64,000 nt of DNA from contig JANEZZ010000805.1 of assembly GCA_026122225.1 (NCBI GenBank), forward strand, positions 682,001 to 746,000, read 5' to 3'. The notes beneath the pieces are model-generated. The model saw only the letters and a list, made by a program, of their open reading frames with translations. It was not told the origin of the DNA and searched no databases. Below, piece by piece: positions 1 through 12,560 of this stretch (within the stretch, counting starts at the first letter, position 1; every line of letters starts with the position of its first letter). Made by a program: the position numbers and the translations under genes. Source of the DNA: Heloderma charlesbogerti. Its lineage: Eukaryota > Chordata > Lepidosauria > Squamata > Helodermatidae.

Positions 1-1311
1 TTATACTTGCACCTAAAAGGATTATAAAATAAAAAAGAAGTAGGTAAAATTATACCATTATGCAGATTTAAAAGGGTCAAGTGTGTAATTGTATGCGCTT
101 CAAAGCAAACATACATGGGATTGGGCTGTACCAGTACATTTTCTTAGATTGATCTATGCTTCTCATGTTCTTATTTCTTATTTCTCACTTTTCATTATCA
201 ACACATAACAATAAATCAAAAAGGGTCATCTGAAAACAATTTATAATCAAATATATGTTATAAAAGGGGAACTCCCAAACATAACACAAAACCATGGTTT
301 GTGCTAACCATACTTAGAACCCACACCATGGTTTGAACTTCCAGACATACAACAGGCAAACCATGGTTTAAGTGCTACCTGTCTGCTTTTGTTTTCCATC
401 TCCTCAGCTTCAAAAGCTCACTCCCATTTCCATGGTGCATAAAGTCCTATTCAGGCATTCTGTACCTGAAGGGAGCAAACATATGATACAGGGAGCACTC
501 CAGTCCCATCCCTATCCATTGTCACACTTGTTGGCCTCTACTTGTGGAGGAACACTGTCTGAAGAGAAGAGCCTCTTCAGTGTTCTGGCTCATGTGGAGA
601 CTATCTACAGAGCTCTCCTCTTCAGGCAGTCACCCTCCACAAGTAGAAAGTCATGAATATGATGATGGAGAGGGGCAGGGTTGGAGTGTTCCATCTTGTT
701 TCATGTTTGCTCTGTTCAGGTACACAGAACACCTGAATAGGGCTGGGGTCTCTGAAGATAGATCAGTGGCTCTAACTAGGCTCTGTCAATACCTGTGAAT
801 TTAGACATCAAAGCAAGTAAGCTACAAGTAGCATAAAATGGAGTTTGCAAACCAGTTTCTAAGTGTGGTTTCAGATCCTGGTTTACCAGCCCCAAACAAA
901 ATATGGTTTGTTTGCAGGCTCAGGATTACATATTTAAAAGAAACCATGGTTTAACTGAATTGAATCTATGGCCATGTTCACACATAATAGTAAGCCAGGA
1001 TTTCTTTTGCCTCATTGTAATTTGTTTAAACATCCAAAACTATGTTTTATTTTATGGCCAAACCCCCCATTTGAAACCATGGTTTGTTGTTGACTTGTGA
1101 ATCCTGGCTTGCTTTAACTGTGGTTTGTCATTACATCTGAACCCAGGACCCCAGCTTGCTCCTGGCTTGTTTTGGTGCCCTGCCCCAGCCATCCACCAAG
1201 CAACAGAGGATGAGGCAAGAACAGCTACAAAATGACTAAAAATCACAGGCTAAAAAGGATTTCAGTTTTGACAGCATTAGACTTTAAAAAAAAAGTATTA
1301 TCAAAACATAC
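1..1311. other. TCERG1L intron, with an ACCATGGTTT-rich dispersed repeat
   Basis: This AT-rich stretch lies downstream of the last visible exon on the minus strand, so it is inferred to be intron. I see no further exon. The palindromic decamer ACCATGGTTT occurs at 291, 325, 360, 943 and 1076 with decayed relatives between. Around 975 a TTCACACATAA motif appears, like the ends of the MITE at 48901-49332, so this is probably an old foldback repeat of that type. Confidence 0.45.
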
Positions 1312-1381
1312 TTGTTTCTCTTTGTTTTGGTACTGTTGTCATCACTTATATCCTCTGGATAAGAGCCATCACTTTTATCTG
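1312..1381 (-). CDS. TCERG1L: TCERG1L internal exon (acidic/basic linker after the WW domain)
   Basis: This is a 70-nt exon on the minus strand. The acceptor has a pyrimidine tract ending TTTTAG at 1382, and the donor is AA|GTATGT at 1306-1311. It completes a codon left by the WW exon (two bases) and then encodes 22 residues including DKSDGSYPEDISDD and STKTKRN, leaving two bases for the next exon. The phase fits the exon at 13641-13795 exactly. In TCERG1-family proteins a polar, low-complexity linker follows the WW domain and precedes the FF domains, and this composition fits. The acceptor is a NAGNAG type (TAGCAG), so an in-frame one-residue variant is possible. The FF-domain exons are not in the window. 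Gene identity comes from the linked WW exon; this exon alone is not diagnostic. Confidence 0.75.
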
Positions 1382-1867
1382 CTAAAAGGGAAAACATGTA
1401 GTTAGACAAACAACAATTTGCCAGTGGAGTAGACCAATCAACTGTTTGTTTAGCTTTTCTTTTCTTAGAGCTAATTCAGTTTCTAAAGTATCCCTTTTTC
1501 TGGCTGTTGGAGATGCCTTTAAAATATTAACTGTCATTTATTTCATTTCATTGTTAATTTTGAAAAGAATGCTAACTTATACCACAGTTCTTGATAAGTT
1601 AGATCATGCTGGCTGGGGATGATGGAAATTGTAGTTGCACATATCTGGAGGTCACAGGGTTGAGGAAGGCAGGTTAGAATGTTTTAGAGCAAACAACAGT
1701 TTTCTCTGTTTGATATGGCTTTTTAAAACATAGGGTATAGTTATTGTTTCACATTTCAAATATAAATAAAATGAAAAAATAAAGCAATAAAGATGATTTC
1801 ATACTTACTTTCTTTTATTACTGACACTCTGAAGGATTTGATAGAAGCACTCTTCTATCAGCATAGG

Positions 1868-1895
1868 TTTTTTTTATTATTATTATTATTATTTT
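1868..1895. repeat. (ATT)n simple repeat
   Basis: A run of T followed by about seven ATT units. Confidence 0.9.
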
Positions 1896-2282
1896 GGTAT
1901 TTCACTCCTAAGTATCTTTTTGTCATTAAGCTTGACACTCTATGAAGTAATCATTAGCATGATCTAAGCAGGATTATTGTCTCTCAGATTTATAGGGTAA
2001 CACAAAGAATTGAACAATTCCTGTTTTGGCATGAATACTGTTTAATATTAAGGTGTTCTTCAAAATAAGTGTGAGGTTTATGGTCACACCATTTCTGCAA
2101 TTCTGAAGCACTCTATTTTTTCTATATATAGAGAAGGGGGTGGGTGGGGGGAAGAGAGGTTCTATGGTTAGACCCTAACCACACTTTGATTTAAGGTTAA
2201 CTGGTAACAAAATCTAGCTCAGTTCAGTGTGACTTCTGGTATCTAGTGTGACTTCTAAAGACAATATGATTTCTCATTTTAA

Positions 2283-2357
2283 GGCAATCCTATACTCATT
2301 TATCAGGGAATATGGAGCACCAAACACAACAGGACTTATTTCTGAGTAAACATGTAT
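2283..2357. repeat. Decayed Harbinger-like MITE
   Basis: The ends GGCAATCCTATAC and GTATAGGATTGC are inverted copies flanking a short core with GACTTATTTCTGAGTAAACA. The ends resemble those of the better-preserved copies at 10291-10608, 54290-54741 and 56098-56226. No clean target duplication survives. Confidence 0.4.
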
Positions 2358-4983
2358 AGGATTGCACTGTCAGTCTCTCTTATTGGAAAAACATGCTCCT
2401 ATTTGCCCTCTATGTTAAATATTTTTAATATCACAGCAACCTATAAAAAGAGATGAAATCATGGAATTATAATCAGGAGGTGTGTAGGAGATGAGACATT
2501 TAAAAGTAATCTCCCTGAACCAGCTAGGGGCTATAAGTGAATGGAAGCAGGCTTCCAAGGAAGTGCCCTTATTTAAATCATACATAATCCTTATTTTAAA
2601 AGAAATGCCAATCAGCTGTTTGGGTGGACTGTTCCGTTGTTTGGTGGGATCCCAAGTTTTACAAATGGCTATGTATCCTCAGAACCAGCTGGTATGCACA
2701 TGATCTGTTAAATCAGGATCAGGAAATGTAAATTTAATACAGAAATCTGCTGCTTCCAAGCAAATTTAATGTCTAAGCTAACACTTATTATTTCAGGCAT
2801 GAGAATATCGAATATAGTAAAATTATTTTCTCTTTAATACTGTACTCTATACTAAAATGCATTTACAGGTTCAGTCATTTCTCACAGAATTAGGCATAGG
2901 GTCATGGTTACCCCATATATCAATTCTTTGAAGTAGATTCCTTCCTAAAAAAAAAAAAATGAATCAAGGAACACAAATGCCCACAGGAAACCAAATTGAG
3001 CAAGATTGCCTTCCTACAAGCCTAGAACAATCTGCTATAGTGCAACAAATGGCTAAAGAGTGGGAATGGAAGGAGAGGTTGACAGGCTGCAGTTATATCA
3101 ACTGCACTTGACATCACAGTAATGTTTGAGGAATCAGATAGGAATGCTATATGTAGGAATCAGATAGGTACACAGTATGGCCGAATAGAGATGGATAGTT
3201 ATAAAAAGACTGTAACTAAATAAGAACAGATTTATTTGGAGTATTTTAATAATTCTCTGCCCTCTGCATATACTGCCGAATGGATTAGTAGTGACATCTG
3301 ATTTGATCACACTGATCACCTGTTTAGGGGGTAGAGGACTGTGGTTAGGACCTTCCTTTCCCCAACAAGGTCATCAGCACTTTCAAAGTTAACAGGTGCA
3401 GGCAACTTGTTCTGTGGAGGAGGCTCTTTCATGCAACGGACAATATGTGGCCCACCGAATTTCCACTGAGACCTCAGAGGCCCAGTGGAACAATGGTATT
3501 TCCTTAGGTGTACATTGCACCAAAACTATCTTGAGACTTTCTCCCTGGTTATCTGGGATTATTTCAGAAGCAAATTCCAGCAGTTAAAAACTAGGTAAAA
3601 ATAACCTCCTGCAACCTTTGACTACAGATTTCGGGCCAGTTCAGATGATATGCCTTCTCTCCCTCTCCCTTCTCCCCAAACGTAGAGAGGAGCAACTGCA
3701 CAGTTCCTCCCTCCCCACCTGGAATGTCATTTCAGCCACCCGCAGCCATCCCTGCCTGTACAGATGGGGATGGATAGTCCCAAAGCTACCTGTGTGCATA
3801 CAATTCCATGTGCATAGGCAAAAAATGCTTGGTTAAGTTCTTGATTTGGTCAGGACATCTTCCACACTCATTGTATGTGCATAGGCAGCCATCAGATAAG
3901 AAGGAATGGAAGAGGTGGGGATGGCACACCCGGTGGGTGTAGACTAGAGGAACTGTCTAGGATCCTATGAACTATGAAGCTAGTTTTATGTGCCCAAGAG
4001 GGGTTTCGATTTATTTCCCTTGAACAGCAGGCCCCTCTGACAATCACACTGATAGGAATCTCAAAAGCAATTTGCGAGCACATCTGGGAAATAAAGAGAT
4101 GAAACGTGGTGCACTGGGTGAACATTGGGCCACACAACTTTTTCTTCGCAGTAAACCTACCACAGCAACCTAATCATTTGTAGGAATTTGCTTAAATACA
4201 GTTGCCACCTGGTGACTATGATGGCCATGTAGGCATAACCCAGCCCTGGGCTTGGTGGTATTTGGCTTCTTACTACCCTTCCCTTAGCTGCACTTGTCAG
4301 GTGTTGAGGGAGGCCTTCCTGACTCACTTCCCCCAGGTCCTATGACACTGGGTGGATAAGCTAGGTTGTTCCCCAAAGGAGGTCCTTACCCCATACCTCA
4401 CATCCGTCAGTCCCAAATGGCAAGTCTCAAGAACCTCCCTGCCACCTTAAAGGTGCCTCAGAGTGCTCACCTGTTCTCTTGTTTCGATTTCACTTTTCTT
4501 GCACAGTCCTGCCATTGTGACCAGCCTAGACCTATTTGATTGCCTACACCCCCGGCACAACTTGCAACTTACCCCTGATGTATTGTGCAGAGTTGGTGGA
4601 ACAAACCTGCAAACTAGGCCAAAGAATTCATAATCAGCCCAAGTCTGACAAGCCAACCTGCACTGTAAACTGAGGGACAGAAAGCAGGTGATGGAACAAC
4701 AAAGAAGGCTGATCAAGGGTATTGTGCACTTATATAGCTTCCTTGGCTCAGCGGTTGACCAGTGTTGACACGGCATGCATCTGCATGGTACATGATGCCA
4801 GGCCCTTCCTCTTCCCCAGTCCAACCACAACCCCACCTCTGTCACAAACACTCCAGGGGAGTACATGGCATGAGGACCAGTTGCTTAATCTCCTCCTACC
4901 CTCTTCCAAAAAATTCCATAGACATCAATTCCCTTTTACCTGAACCAAAGCAGCTCTTTTTGTCATGGCCATTCCCTTAGACA

Positions 4984-5379
4984 GCAAGGGGTCCCCAGCC
5001 TTTTTGGGTTGGTGGGCATATTTGGAATTTTGAGAGCATGTTGTGGACACAAAATGGCCACCATGGTAGATTGCCCAGTAACAAAATGGCTGCCATGGCC
5101 AGTCATAAACACCCATTTCCTGTAAGGCAAGTTGGTGAGCCTAAAAGAAAAGCAAGTTGCCCAAGAACCTAAGGACAAGGCAGAGGTAGGGTCTGAGTTT
5201 CAAAACAGCAACCCACTCTTTTGAACCCTAATAAAAGATAGTGTTGGAGGGCAGTACTTTGCTTTGCAGCATGCCAGCATCCCATTTATTTATTTTTAAA
5301 CAAACCTTAAGAAATTAAATAAAAATCAAAAGGGGCAGGGAGCCTGATGCCCACAGGCACTATGTTGGAGACCCCAGAA
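4984..5379. mobile_element. Old hAT-like non-autonomous element
   Basis: The left end GGGGTCCCCAGCCTTTTTGG and a right end whose reverse complement reads GGGGTCTCCAACATAG form imperfect inverted termini. The interior has paired AAAATGGC(C/T)GCCA motifs. Ends of the (C)AGGGGTCCCCAACC type are known from hAT-Charlie-like elements. The target duplication is no longer clear, so the boundaries are approximate. Confidence 0.5.
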
Positions 5380-5548
5380 TTACAGTTAACAGAGAATAGC
5401 TATTAGCATTCATTAGGAAGTAATCATTCGGCTGATAAATGTGCAACTTTAAAAAATCTTAACCTATACTGAAACTTTTTAAAAACCTTATTTCATGCTT
5501 AGCAAAACAGGTTCAAAAAATTACCCTAGTTTTACAGGCAATAGCACA

Positions 5549-5693
5549 GCCTTTTCCCATCCTGATGCCCTCCAGATGTTTTGGACTACAACTCCTAGCA
5601 TTCCCGGCCAATGGCCATGCCTACCTGGGCATATAGGAGTTGAAGTCCAAAAGATCTGGAGGGTGCCAGACTGGGGAAAGGCTGTACTAGCCC
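5549..5693. mobile_element. Foldback MITE (CCCTCCAGATGTTTTGGAC family)
   Basis: A 145-bp near-perfect foldback. The arm starting AGCCTTTTCCCATC returns at the right as its complement, GACTGGGGAAAGGCT. The inner arms CCTCCAGATGTTTTGGAC and GTCCAAAAGATCTGGAGG also pair. This matches a common reptile MITE type. Related pieces lie at 12011-12150 and about 1600-1675. Confidence 0.65.
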
Positions 5694-6328
5694 AAGCACA
5701 ATCCTGTCTCTAGAACAGCACCACTAGTTCTTCATTATATCTCATTTTAAGCCACACTCCGTAGGCATCAAGGAGGACACACAAAAACCTGATAAGACTT
5801 ATCTGAATTAAGTTGCTACAAGTTAGCAGGCATCTGAGATTGAACATCTATAAAATCTTTATCACCCCATAGGCCTTTCAGATTGCTGACTAGAAAGGAA
5901 AACACTGGGACACACTTAAAACTGTTTTGTCTTGGTATGAGAACAGATAGCTCGAATAAAGACCATATGGAAAGCAAGACATTTCAAAAGGATGCTCATG
6001 AAAAGGCCCTGGAATCATCCACTTTCTGGATTTAAACAGAACTAGAAAACACAGCTGCTGACACAGCAATACAACAAATAAACAAAGGTCACTGGTAGAC
6101 AGTATTCAACTATGGAAAATGTTATTCCATCCTGAAAAGGATATATGACAACAAGAACCTATTTTAAGTTGGCCATAAAAGTTCTTATTATAGTCCACAT
6201 TGACTTAGTGAGATTTAGACTTTATCAAGTTATGATTAGATATGGTGAAGTAAAACCAGTGCCAGCTCCAGGTTTCTGAGGCCCCTTAAGCAAGACCCCC
6301 TTAATGGGCTCCCTCCTTCGGTTGAGTC

Positions 6329-6978
6329 TAGGGGTGGACGAAAGTCACTTACCTGTTGTCGAAGCTTGTTTGCGGTGGGGGGGAGGCGCTTCGCTGCTCC
6401 CCCCGTGAAGTTCAGGCTGGGGGGGAGGCTTCCCGCCTCGCCCTGGCCGAAATTCAGGCCGGGGGGGAAGCTTCCCGCCTCACCCGGCCGCGAACTCCAT
6501 TGTTTTTTGTTTTTTTTAAAAAACGCCCCCGTGATAGGCTATGGGGGCCGCCATTATCCGTATGCGCTTTTTTTTTTTAAAGTCACCCGTGATAGGCTAC
6601 GTGACGATTTACGTAGCCTATCACGGCTGACTTTGCAGATCTAGCTGTGATAGGCTACGTTAATCGTCACGTAGCCTATCACGGGGGCGTTTTGTTTTTT
6701 TCTTTCATTGGAATGGCGGCAGCGGCAGCCGGTCGGAATGGCGGCGGCGGCAGCCAGTCGAAAGACCGGCTGCCACTCCCGCCCCGCACGAACACCCGCC
6801 GAACTGCCGGCCGGACCCGCCGCCAGGAGGGACATTCGGCGAAGGTAAGTCCCGTCCTGGGGGGGGTGCGGGGTGCAGGGGGGGTGCAGAGGATTTCTCC
6901 CCGAAACTTGTTCGGGGGGCCGAACACGTTGGCGCTCGGCCCCCCGAAGTTTCAGGGAGAAATTCTCCGCCATCCCTA
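6329..6978 (+). mobile_element. Palindrome-chain nhAT copy, alpha left / gamma right
   Basis: 650 bp flanked by a perfect 8-bp duplication GTTGAGTC (6321-6328 and 6979-6986). The left end is TAGGGGTGGACGAAAGTCAC. The right end is the GAGAAATTCTCCGCCATCCCTA type. Two GATAGGCTACGT palindromes lie at about 6589-6690. An ATGGCGGCAGCGG block begins near 6713 and runs to a GGTAAGT donor motif at 6844-6850. The 8-bp duplication and TAGGG/CCCTA ends point to the hAT superfamily. No transposase is present. Confidence 0.9.
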
Positions 6979-7924
6979 GTTGAGTCTGCCTTCTCACTGT
7001 TGTTGTCAGCAGCTGATATTGCTCCTCATCCTCTTTCTCATCATTGCTCCCATTTGTTTGCTTGTTTCTCATCATTGCTCCCACTTATTTGCTCCCATGT
7101 GTTTGAAAGCCAGTAAGCAAGTAGGCAGTGGCCTCTACTGCTCCTCTTTCTCACCACCACCATTGTCTGGGCCAGAGCAAGAGGCAGGTGAACAAGTAGG
7201 TTGCAATGGTGAAGAGGAGGAGCAGCTCCGAGGAGCTCTGGTCAGTGGGCCCCTGCTGTGGTGCGGGCTCTCAGCATTTGCCCAGCCATGCCTGCCCTTG
7301 ATGATGGCCTTGAGAAAGAGCATTGAATTTAATGGAGTTGACTTAAAAGCAAAACAAAACTCATCTGGAAGAATGAAGAACAAGAGGAAAAGTTAAGGTG
7401 AATCTTTAGCTTAGGATCCTAGTTCACAGCAGATTTTAACCCAAATCTCCTGGCTCCCAGTCCAACACTCTCACCACTACACTACACTGACTCTCATGAA
7501 TGAAGCCCACATGAATGAAGCCCTTCTGTCAATGGAAGGCAGATCCTGGATCTATCCCACTACCCTGTCTTAACAATTGAGTTATTGGCTTCTCAACAAT
7601 TGAGATGGCAAATAACAATTTGTGCAAGAGGGAAACAAGGATAGAGGGATAGAGTATGTCATTCATTCCCAAACGTCTAGAGCACAATCCACAGGGCAGT
7701 TCTCCTATGTGAGCCTCACTGAATGAATGGTAGCTATGCAAGAGCATTATTGTGCGTAGAGCACTCAACACATTTGCGATCCATGGCACTTACATCCAAG
7801 AAAAAACATGTTAAACCAAAAGGTCAGTTTGATTATGAAGATAAATGCCCAAGGACCCTGATTTTTTCCTCCTGTATTCCATCAATAGGCATTATACCAC
7901 TGTGTTGTGGTTTTTTAAACTTGC

Positions 7925-7959
7925 ATGTGTGTGTGTGTGTGTGTGCGTGCACGCACGCT
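7925..7959. repeat. (TG)n microsatellite with GTGCACGCAC end
   Basis: Uninterrupted TG dinucleotides pass into a short GCGTGCACGC palindrome. Confidence 0.9.
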
Positions 7960-9004
7960 GTTAAACTCTCAGGTACAAATCACTCAGTCCAAACCCAATC
8001 AGCCTTTTAATCTGCTAGCAAGGGCTATTCCTCAGCAGCTGCCACCTGCCTGTCTTTAATTCTGTCAGGGAGATCAGCACCCTTGGACACAGAGTCCTGA
8101 AAATGGGCTCTTTTCAGAAAAGCATATAAACAAGCAATCTCCGGCAGGCTCTTTCGTAAAATGCAGGTGCAATCCCGATACCCCCATTAGGCCGAACTTC
8201 TATAAACATAACTGGTTGATCATATTGGGGAATCAGACAAAACTTGCATGGAAAAAAAAATCACGCAAAGACAAGATGACTTAGGCAGGTGCTTCTCTCT
8301 ACTGCAGGGGTGAAGAACGTTCTTTCTTCCAGGGGTAATCTGTCGGGGCCCACATGCAAGTCATGGGTGGAGCCAAAGCCAGCAGTGGGTGGGGCCAGAG
8401 TCAAACATTAGTTTCTCTCTCTCTCACCATCATTATCCAGAAGGCTGCTGGGGTGGGGGTGGAGGTGGTAGATTGTTTTTGCCAGAGGTATGGACTGATT
8501 GCTTGCAGAGGGCTCTTGAAATTAGGAAGAGGGCCACTGAATGCCTATCCTTGCTTTACAACTGCATGGAAAAGGTCTAGGTACTGATCACAGCTCAAAA
8601 ACTACATGAGTTCCAAAAAGCGTTTTGGTTCAAGCCATTTCACAAAGTCCCTGATGGCTGTGGCTGCATGGTCAGCTGGTGTCCCAATCCTGGAGCAACC
8701 ACCTGTTCCTACTGAGCCAATGGGTAGACTGCACTTCTACCTCTTTTTAACAAACAGTCTAAATCCTCCATGATTGGGAAAAGGTCTCCACCTAACCCTG
8801 GTGACGTGAAGCAGTCAATATCATAGATAGGCAGGCTGGGCTTGTGAAAAATCAGTCATGGGAGATTATGCTAACACGCTGTCTCCTTTCCTCATCTAAT
8901 AAATGTGAACCAGTCAGGAGAGTTTCTACTTGACACTGCTTAAGGCAATCTGATGAGGGATAAAGAAATTCCTTGAGAGCATATAAGGTTGAATGGGAAA
9001 CAAT

Positions 9005-9214
9005 TAAGTAGGCTGGAACACAGGAAGCTACCTTCTACCAGGTTCATCTTGTTCAGTATTGTCTATAATAAGTGGCTGTGGCTCTCCGGAGTCTCAGGCA
9101 GTGGTCTTCCCCATCATGTGACATCTGATCCTTTTATCTAGAAGTAGCAGGGATTGAACCTAGGGCCTTCTGCATACAAAGCATACGTTGAAGATTGAAC
9201 TATAGCCCCTCTCC
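9005..9214 (-). mobile_element. tRNA-derived SINE, minus strand
   Basis: Read on the minus strand, the head begins near 9214. It contains a B-box-like GGTTCAATCCC and the tRNA-like anticodon-arm context GCTTTGTATGCAGAAGG. It continues into a body with GGCTCTCC and ends near 9005 with GGTAGAAGGTAGCTTCC. I recognise this as a widespread reptile SINE type. It is diverged, with a degenerate A box. Confidence 0.65.
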
Positions 9215-10290
9215 ACAGGAAAATAATGTGTGTGGGTGGTGGTGGGGGGGGCATGTATTTCTTGTTGCCTGAGAAACAAATAATGGAATCCATATTTTGA
9301 CTGTTTTGCTGGCACTTTTTAAAATGGATTCCAGGAATATGAAGTGGGTCACTATAGGTGAAGTTCACTGTGTATCCTCTATTTTATTAAGATGCTCTTC
9401 GGGGCATGATTGGATTGAACATTCCAGAGTGTTCAATTGAATCCTCTATCTTCATAATCATCCCTTCTATCTCTAATAGCATCAGCCATTCAGCAGGTTT
9501 GAGGAAAAGCCAAGGTTGCAAGAAGTACCTCCCCCCAATCTGTATGTTAAAAGGCCTAAGGGGAGGGACCCAAAACAGTGCTATAAGACCTGAGCATGCT
9601 CAGTGGTTATAGAATGATGACTGGATATGGAGAGGGGGGATTTTGTTGTGGGCTCCACTTGTTCTTTTCCTTGTCATTAACCTCTCATTTCAGAAGAAAT
9701 AGAATCTGAGATGTATTGTTCAGAAAAGCATAATGTGCATCCATTAAAGGAGGCTAAGGCACTTTCATGAATATCAGTGAACATGAATTCTAATGCAAAT
9801 GTGAAATATTTTTAATTATTCAATTTTCATTCATGCATGAGTTCCAAATGCATTTGATTTTATGATGGAAGAGATGCATTAACCTATAATGCCCTGATAA
9901 CTATGCTTGGTCAAATTTTTGTCTATCCTTGATTTAAAAATATAATAAAAGTTCAAAGAACATCAGCTAATTCAGTTCAACACCAATCTTTTAAATCAGG
10001 ATGGAGAAAGGACCATTTTCAGTCCAAGGACTGAACTGGCCCTGGGCCAGCATGTCAGGGGCCATAATATGCCAGCAGTGTGCACTCCCCACACATATTT
10101 ACACACACATACACATCCCAGATCCCCTTTCTCAGCCAATCCATGCATTGCCTTATATTCTCTAAACTAAAGATTTTTCACAGATAGTTTAAATCATTCT
10201 TCTTGGGCTGTTCTTCACAAAGCAGGTGTTAAGTCAATAAGAAGGTATTTTAATTTATCCACATGAAGTTACTTATTTTTATATTCCTAA

Positions 10291-10608
10291 GGGTGCACTC
10301 CTATGGGGATAGGCGTCCGCCTCTGAACTTGGAGGCAACTGCCTATCCAATGCAGGATTGTTCCCTCCGTGCTTCTCCTGCCCTGCAGCTAGACAGCCAA
10401 TTTCGCTGCCTTCCCTGCCCCAGAACACCCCCTGGAATGCCCTGTTTTGGCCACTCCGTGCTCCTTTTCTGAGTGGGGAGTGCAGGAATGGGAGGAAGGT
10501 CGGTTTTCCTGGAACTGACCTTGGAGTGCAGGCTCTGAGGTCAGTTCCTGGAAAACCACATATCCTATGGCTGTCTAGCCACTGACTAGCAGCCATAGGA
10601 ACATTCCC
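10291..10608. mobile_element. Harbinger-like MITE
   Basis: The ends GGGTGCACTCCTATGG and CCATAGGAACATTCCC are imperfect inverted repeats, flanked by TAA (10288-10290) and TTA (10609-10611). A TWA trinucleotide duplication is the mark of PIF/Harbinger elements. The interior shares AACTGCCTATCCAATGCAGG-type sequence with the copy at 54290-54741, so the two are one family. It has no transposase. Confidence 0.65.
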
Positions 10609-11391
10609 TTAGTTTTGTTTTGTTTTAATCCATTTTGTGGTTTTCTGCTGCTGCAGTTCCCCATTTGCCCTATATTCAGCCTTCTTATTCCCCCTCTCCA
10701 GTTATTTCTTCTATTTGGCTGCTTGTTCTGGTAGCCTTCTACCTTTTGACTTTTTATATCTTTTTCTGAATTGGGTGGGCTAGGATGGGGAAGGGGTATG
10801 GCTTATGTGACCCAATGTGTATTATTTACTTGCTTTGATTTTTTAATAAGGACATGGCTTGAAGCTAATGAGCCAAACTGGCACATTATGCTAATCACAT
10901 AGCATGTAGCTGAGTAAATTTTCTTTACTCCAGTGTAAATGTGCACAGCCCCAACTTGGGACCACCATACCTCCCCTTGCCACCATTTTAAACTCCTCCC
11001 CACCATTTGCTCCCCCAAATTCTCCCACTGATACCAATTGATACATTTTCTCTTTGTTTAACCCCCCCGCCTTGGGCGCACATGGAGATTTCAGGAAGGA
11101 AATGGGGCGGGGGGAGGTTTAATCTTCCCTTCCTGGTACACAGTGGTCCTGATCTGATTCAAGACCATGTGCACTTACATTAGAGTAAAGTAAATGCTAA
11201 CCCTCAGCTATACACTGCACCATTAGTGTAACAAGTGGTTTGGCGCTATATATCAATATTTTGGAAGCTTAGCAGATCTATGTCTAGACAGTGGATGGAT
11301 AGGAGACCTCCTGAGAACCCCGTGTACACCCCCTTGAATTCCATGATAGAAGAAAGGTAGGATATAAATGTATTAAATATATCTATATATT

Positions 11392-11430
11392 TACACACAC
11401 ACAGACACACACACACACACATGCACACAC
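11392..11430. repeat. (CA)n microsatellite
   Basis: CA repeat with two interruptions, following a TATATATTTA stretch. Confidence 0.9.
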
Positions 11431-11519
11431 TATTCATAATAAATGTTTTTCCTGTTCTGAGCCTGCAAGTAGTCCTATCATTTGAGCTACCATTGCTGTG
11501 TGTTTGTCTGCATGTTGAA

Positions 11520-11813
11520 TAGGGATGTATGAGCATTTTGTTTATGTTTGCAAATCATGCAAATGTGTTCCATTTGCAACCCTGAACATGAATGCCAGCA
11601 GGAGAGTGTGTTCTCTGAAAATATTTGGAAATTTCCAAACTTGCATTAGCTTTCAAAAAATGCACATTTTTCCCATTCAAAATGTGCCCTTTCCCCATTC
11701 AAATTAAACAAAATAAGAATGCAAACAAACACTGGAAATGAAGTGAACTGAGCTTCAAGGTGGTGTTTGGAGAATCTCAGCAATCACAAAAACTGCTTGT
11801 TTGCCCATTCCTA
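11520..11813. mobile_element. Older nhAT MITE with TAGGGATG ends
   Basis: 294 bp, starting TAGGGATGTATGAGC and ending GCCCATTCCTA. It is flanked by ATGTTGAA (11512-11519) and GTGTTGAA (11814-11821), 7 of 8 identical. The AT-rich interior has paired AAATGTG/CACATTT motifs and resembles the element at 56760-58886. It shares termini with the palindrome-chain family but lacks the GATAGGCTACGT hairpins. Confidence 0.7.
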
Positions 11814-12010
11814 GTGTTGAATCCTAAGGATAGAGTTAAGCCATCTGCACAACCTGAGATCTACCAAGCTGAACATAGTCCCAGTGGTATAGCACATGTT
11901 TAGCATGCTGAAGCCTCCTCCCCACTCCGGTCAATCTGGGGTATTTCCAGGAAAGCCTGGGAAAGAGTCCTGACTGAAACCTTGGAGAGTTGCTGCCAGT
12001 CAATGTAGAC

Positions 12011-12150
12011 CAGGGATGGGTCTATATTATGGCCCTCCACGTGTTGTTGGACTGCAATTCCCACCAGCCCTAGCCAGCATAGCCAGTGGTGAGGTATGAT
12101 GGGAGTTCCAGTCCAACAACATCTGGAGGGCCACATGTTCCACATCCCTG
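12011..12150. mobile_element. hAT-like foldback MITE (CAGGGATGGG ends)
   Basis: 140 bp starting CAGGGATGGG and ending CCACATCCCTG. The arms GGCCCTCCACGTGTTGTTGG and CCAACAACATCTGGAGGGCC pair across the element. No clear duplication remains. It is related to the 5549-5693 family. Confidence 0.6.
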
Positions 12151-12473
12151 GTGGTACACAATACTGAATTGGAAGAATCATTGGTTGGATTCAGTAAAAG
12201 CAGCATCCTATGCACAATAAATCCATTTTTCTGCTACTTGAAATTGCAAAAACCAGGAAGGTCATCATTCAGGCACCTGGCAAGAGACACATAGGTGGTG
12301 GGCTGTGTTTGGCTTGGTGATAATACAAGTTTTGCAGGCTGCCTGCACAGCCTGAGATAAGCTGCAAAAGGAAATTAGATCTTGGTGGGACTATACAGAA
12401 AGGCTGAAAAAGGGAAAGAAATATGTTGGAGAATGTTTCCTTTCTCACTGAAGATAAGTAAGTACTGTTACTT

Positions 12474-12474
<1 letters not shown>

Positions 12475-12556
<82 letters not shown>
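12475..12556. repeat. Compound (TG)n(AG)n microsatellite
   Basis: About 19 TG units pass directly into about 21 GA units. Confidence 0.95.

Positions 12557-12560
<4 letters not shown>

Noticed and set aside
372..798. Overlapping open frames near the left edge as coding exons
   Set aside because: No splice-site or domain support, composition like the surrounding intron, and on the strand opposite to the gene.
1809..1854. Extra 46-nt TCERG1L exon with a strong GTAAGT donor (minus strand)
   Set aside because: The splice motifs are good, but inclusion after the WW exon shifts the frame into a stop at the start of the 1312-1381 exon, whereas skipping it keeps a perfect phase. At most a cryptic exon.
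4447..4980. LTR or gene fragment with a TATATAG box
   Set aside because: A TATA-like motif and open frames exist on both strands, but no terminal repeats, splice sites or recognisable protein, so it is left as unassigned intron.
7390..7490. tRNA gene or intact tRNA-derived SINE head
   Set aside because: CTCACCACTACACTACACTGACTCTC resembles the end of tRNA-like reptile repeats, but no A/B box pair or clover-leaf can be traced.
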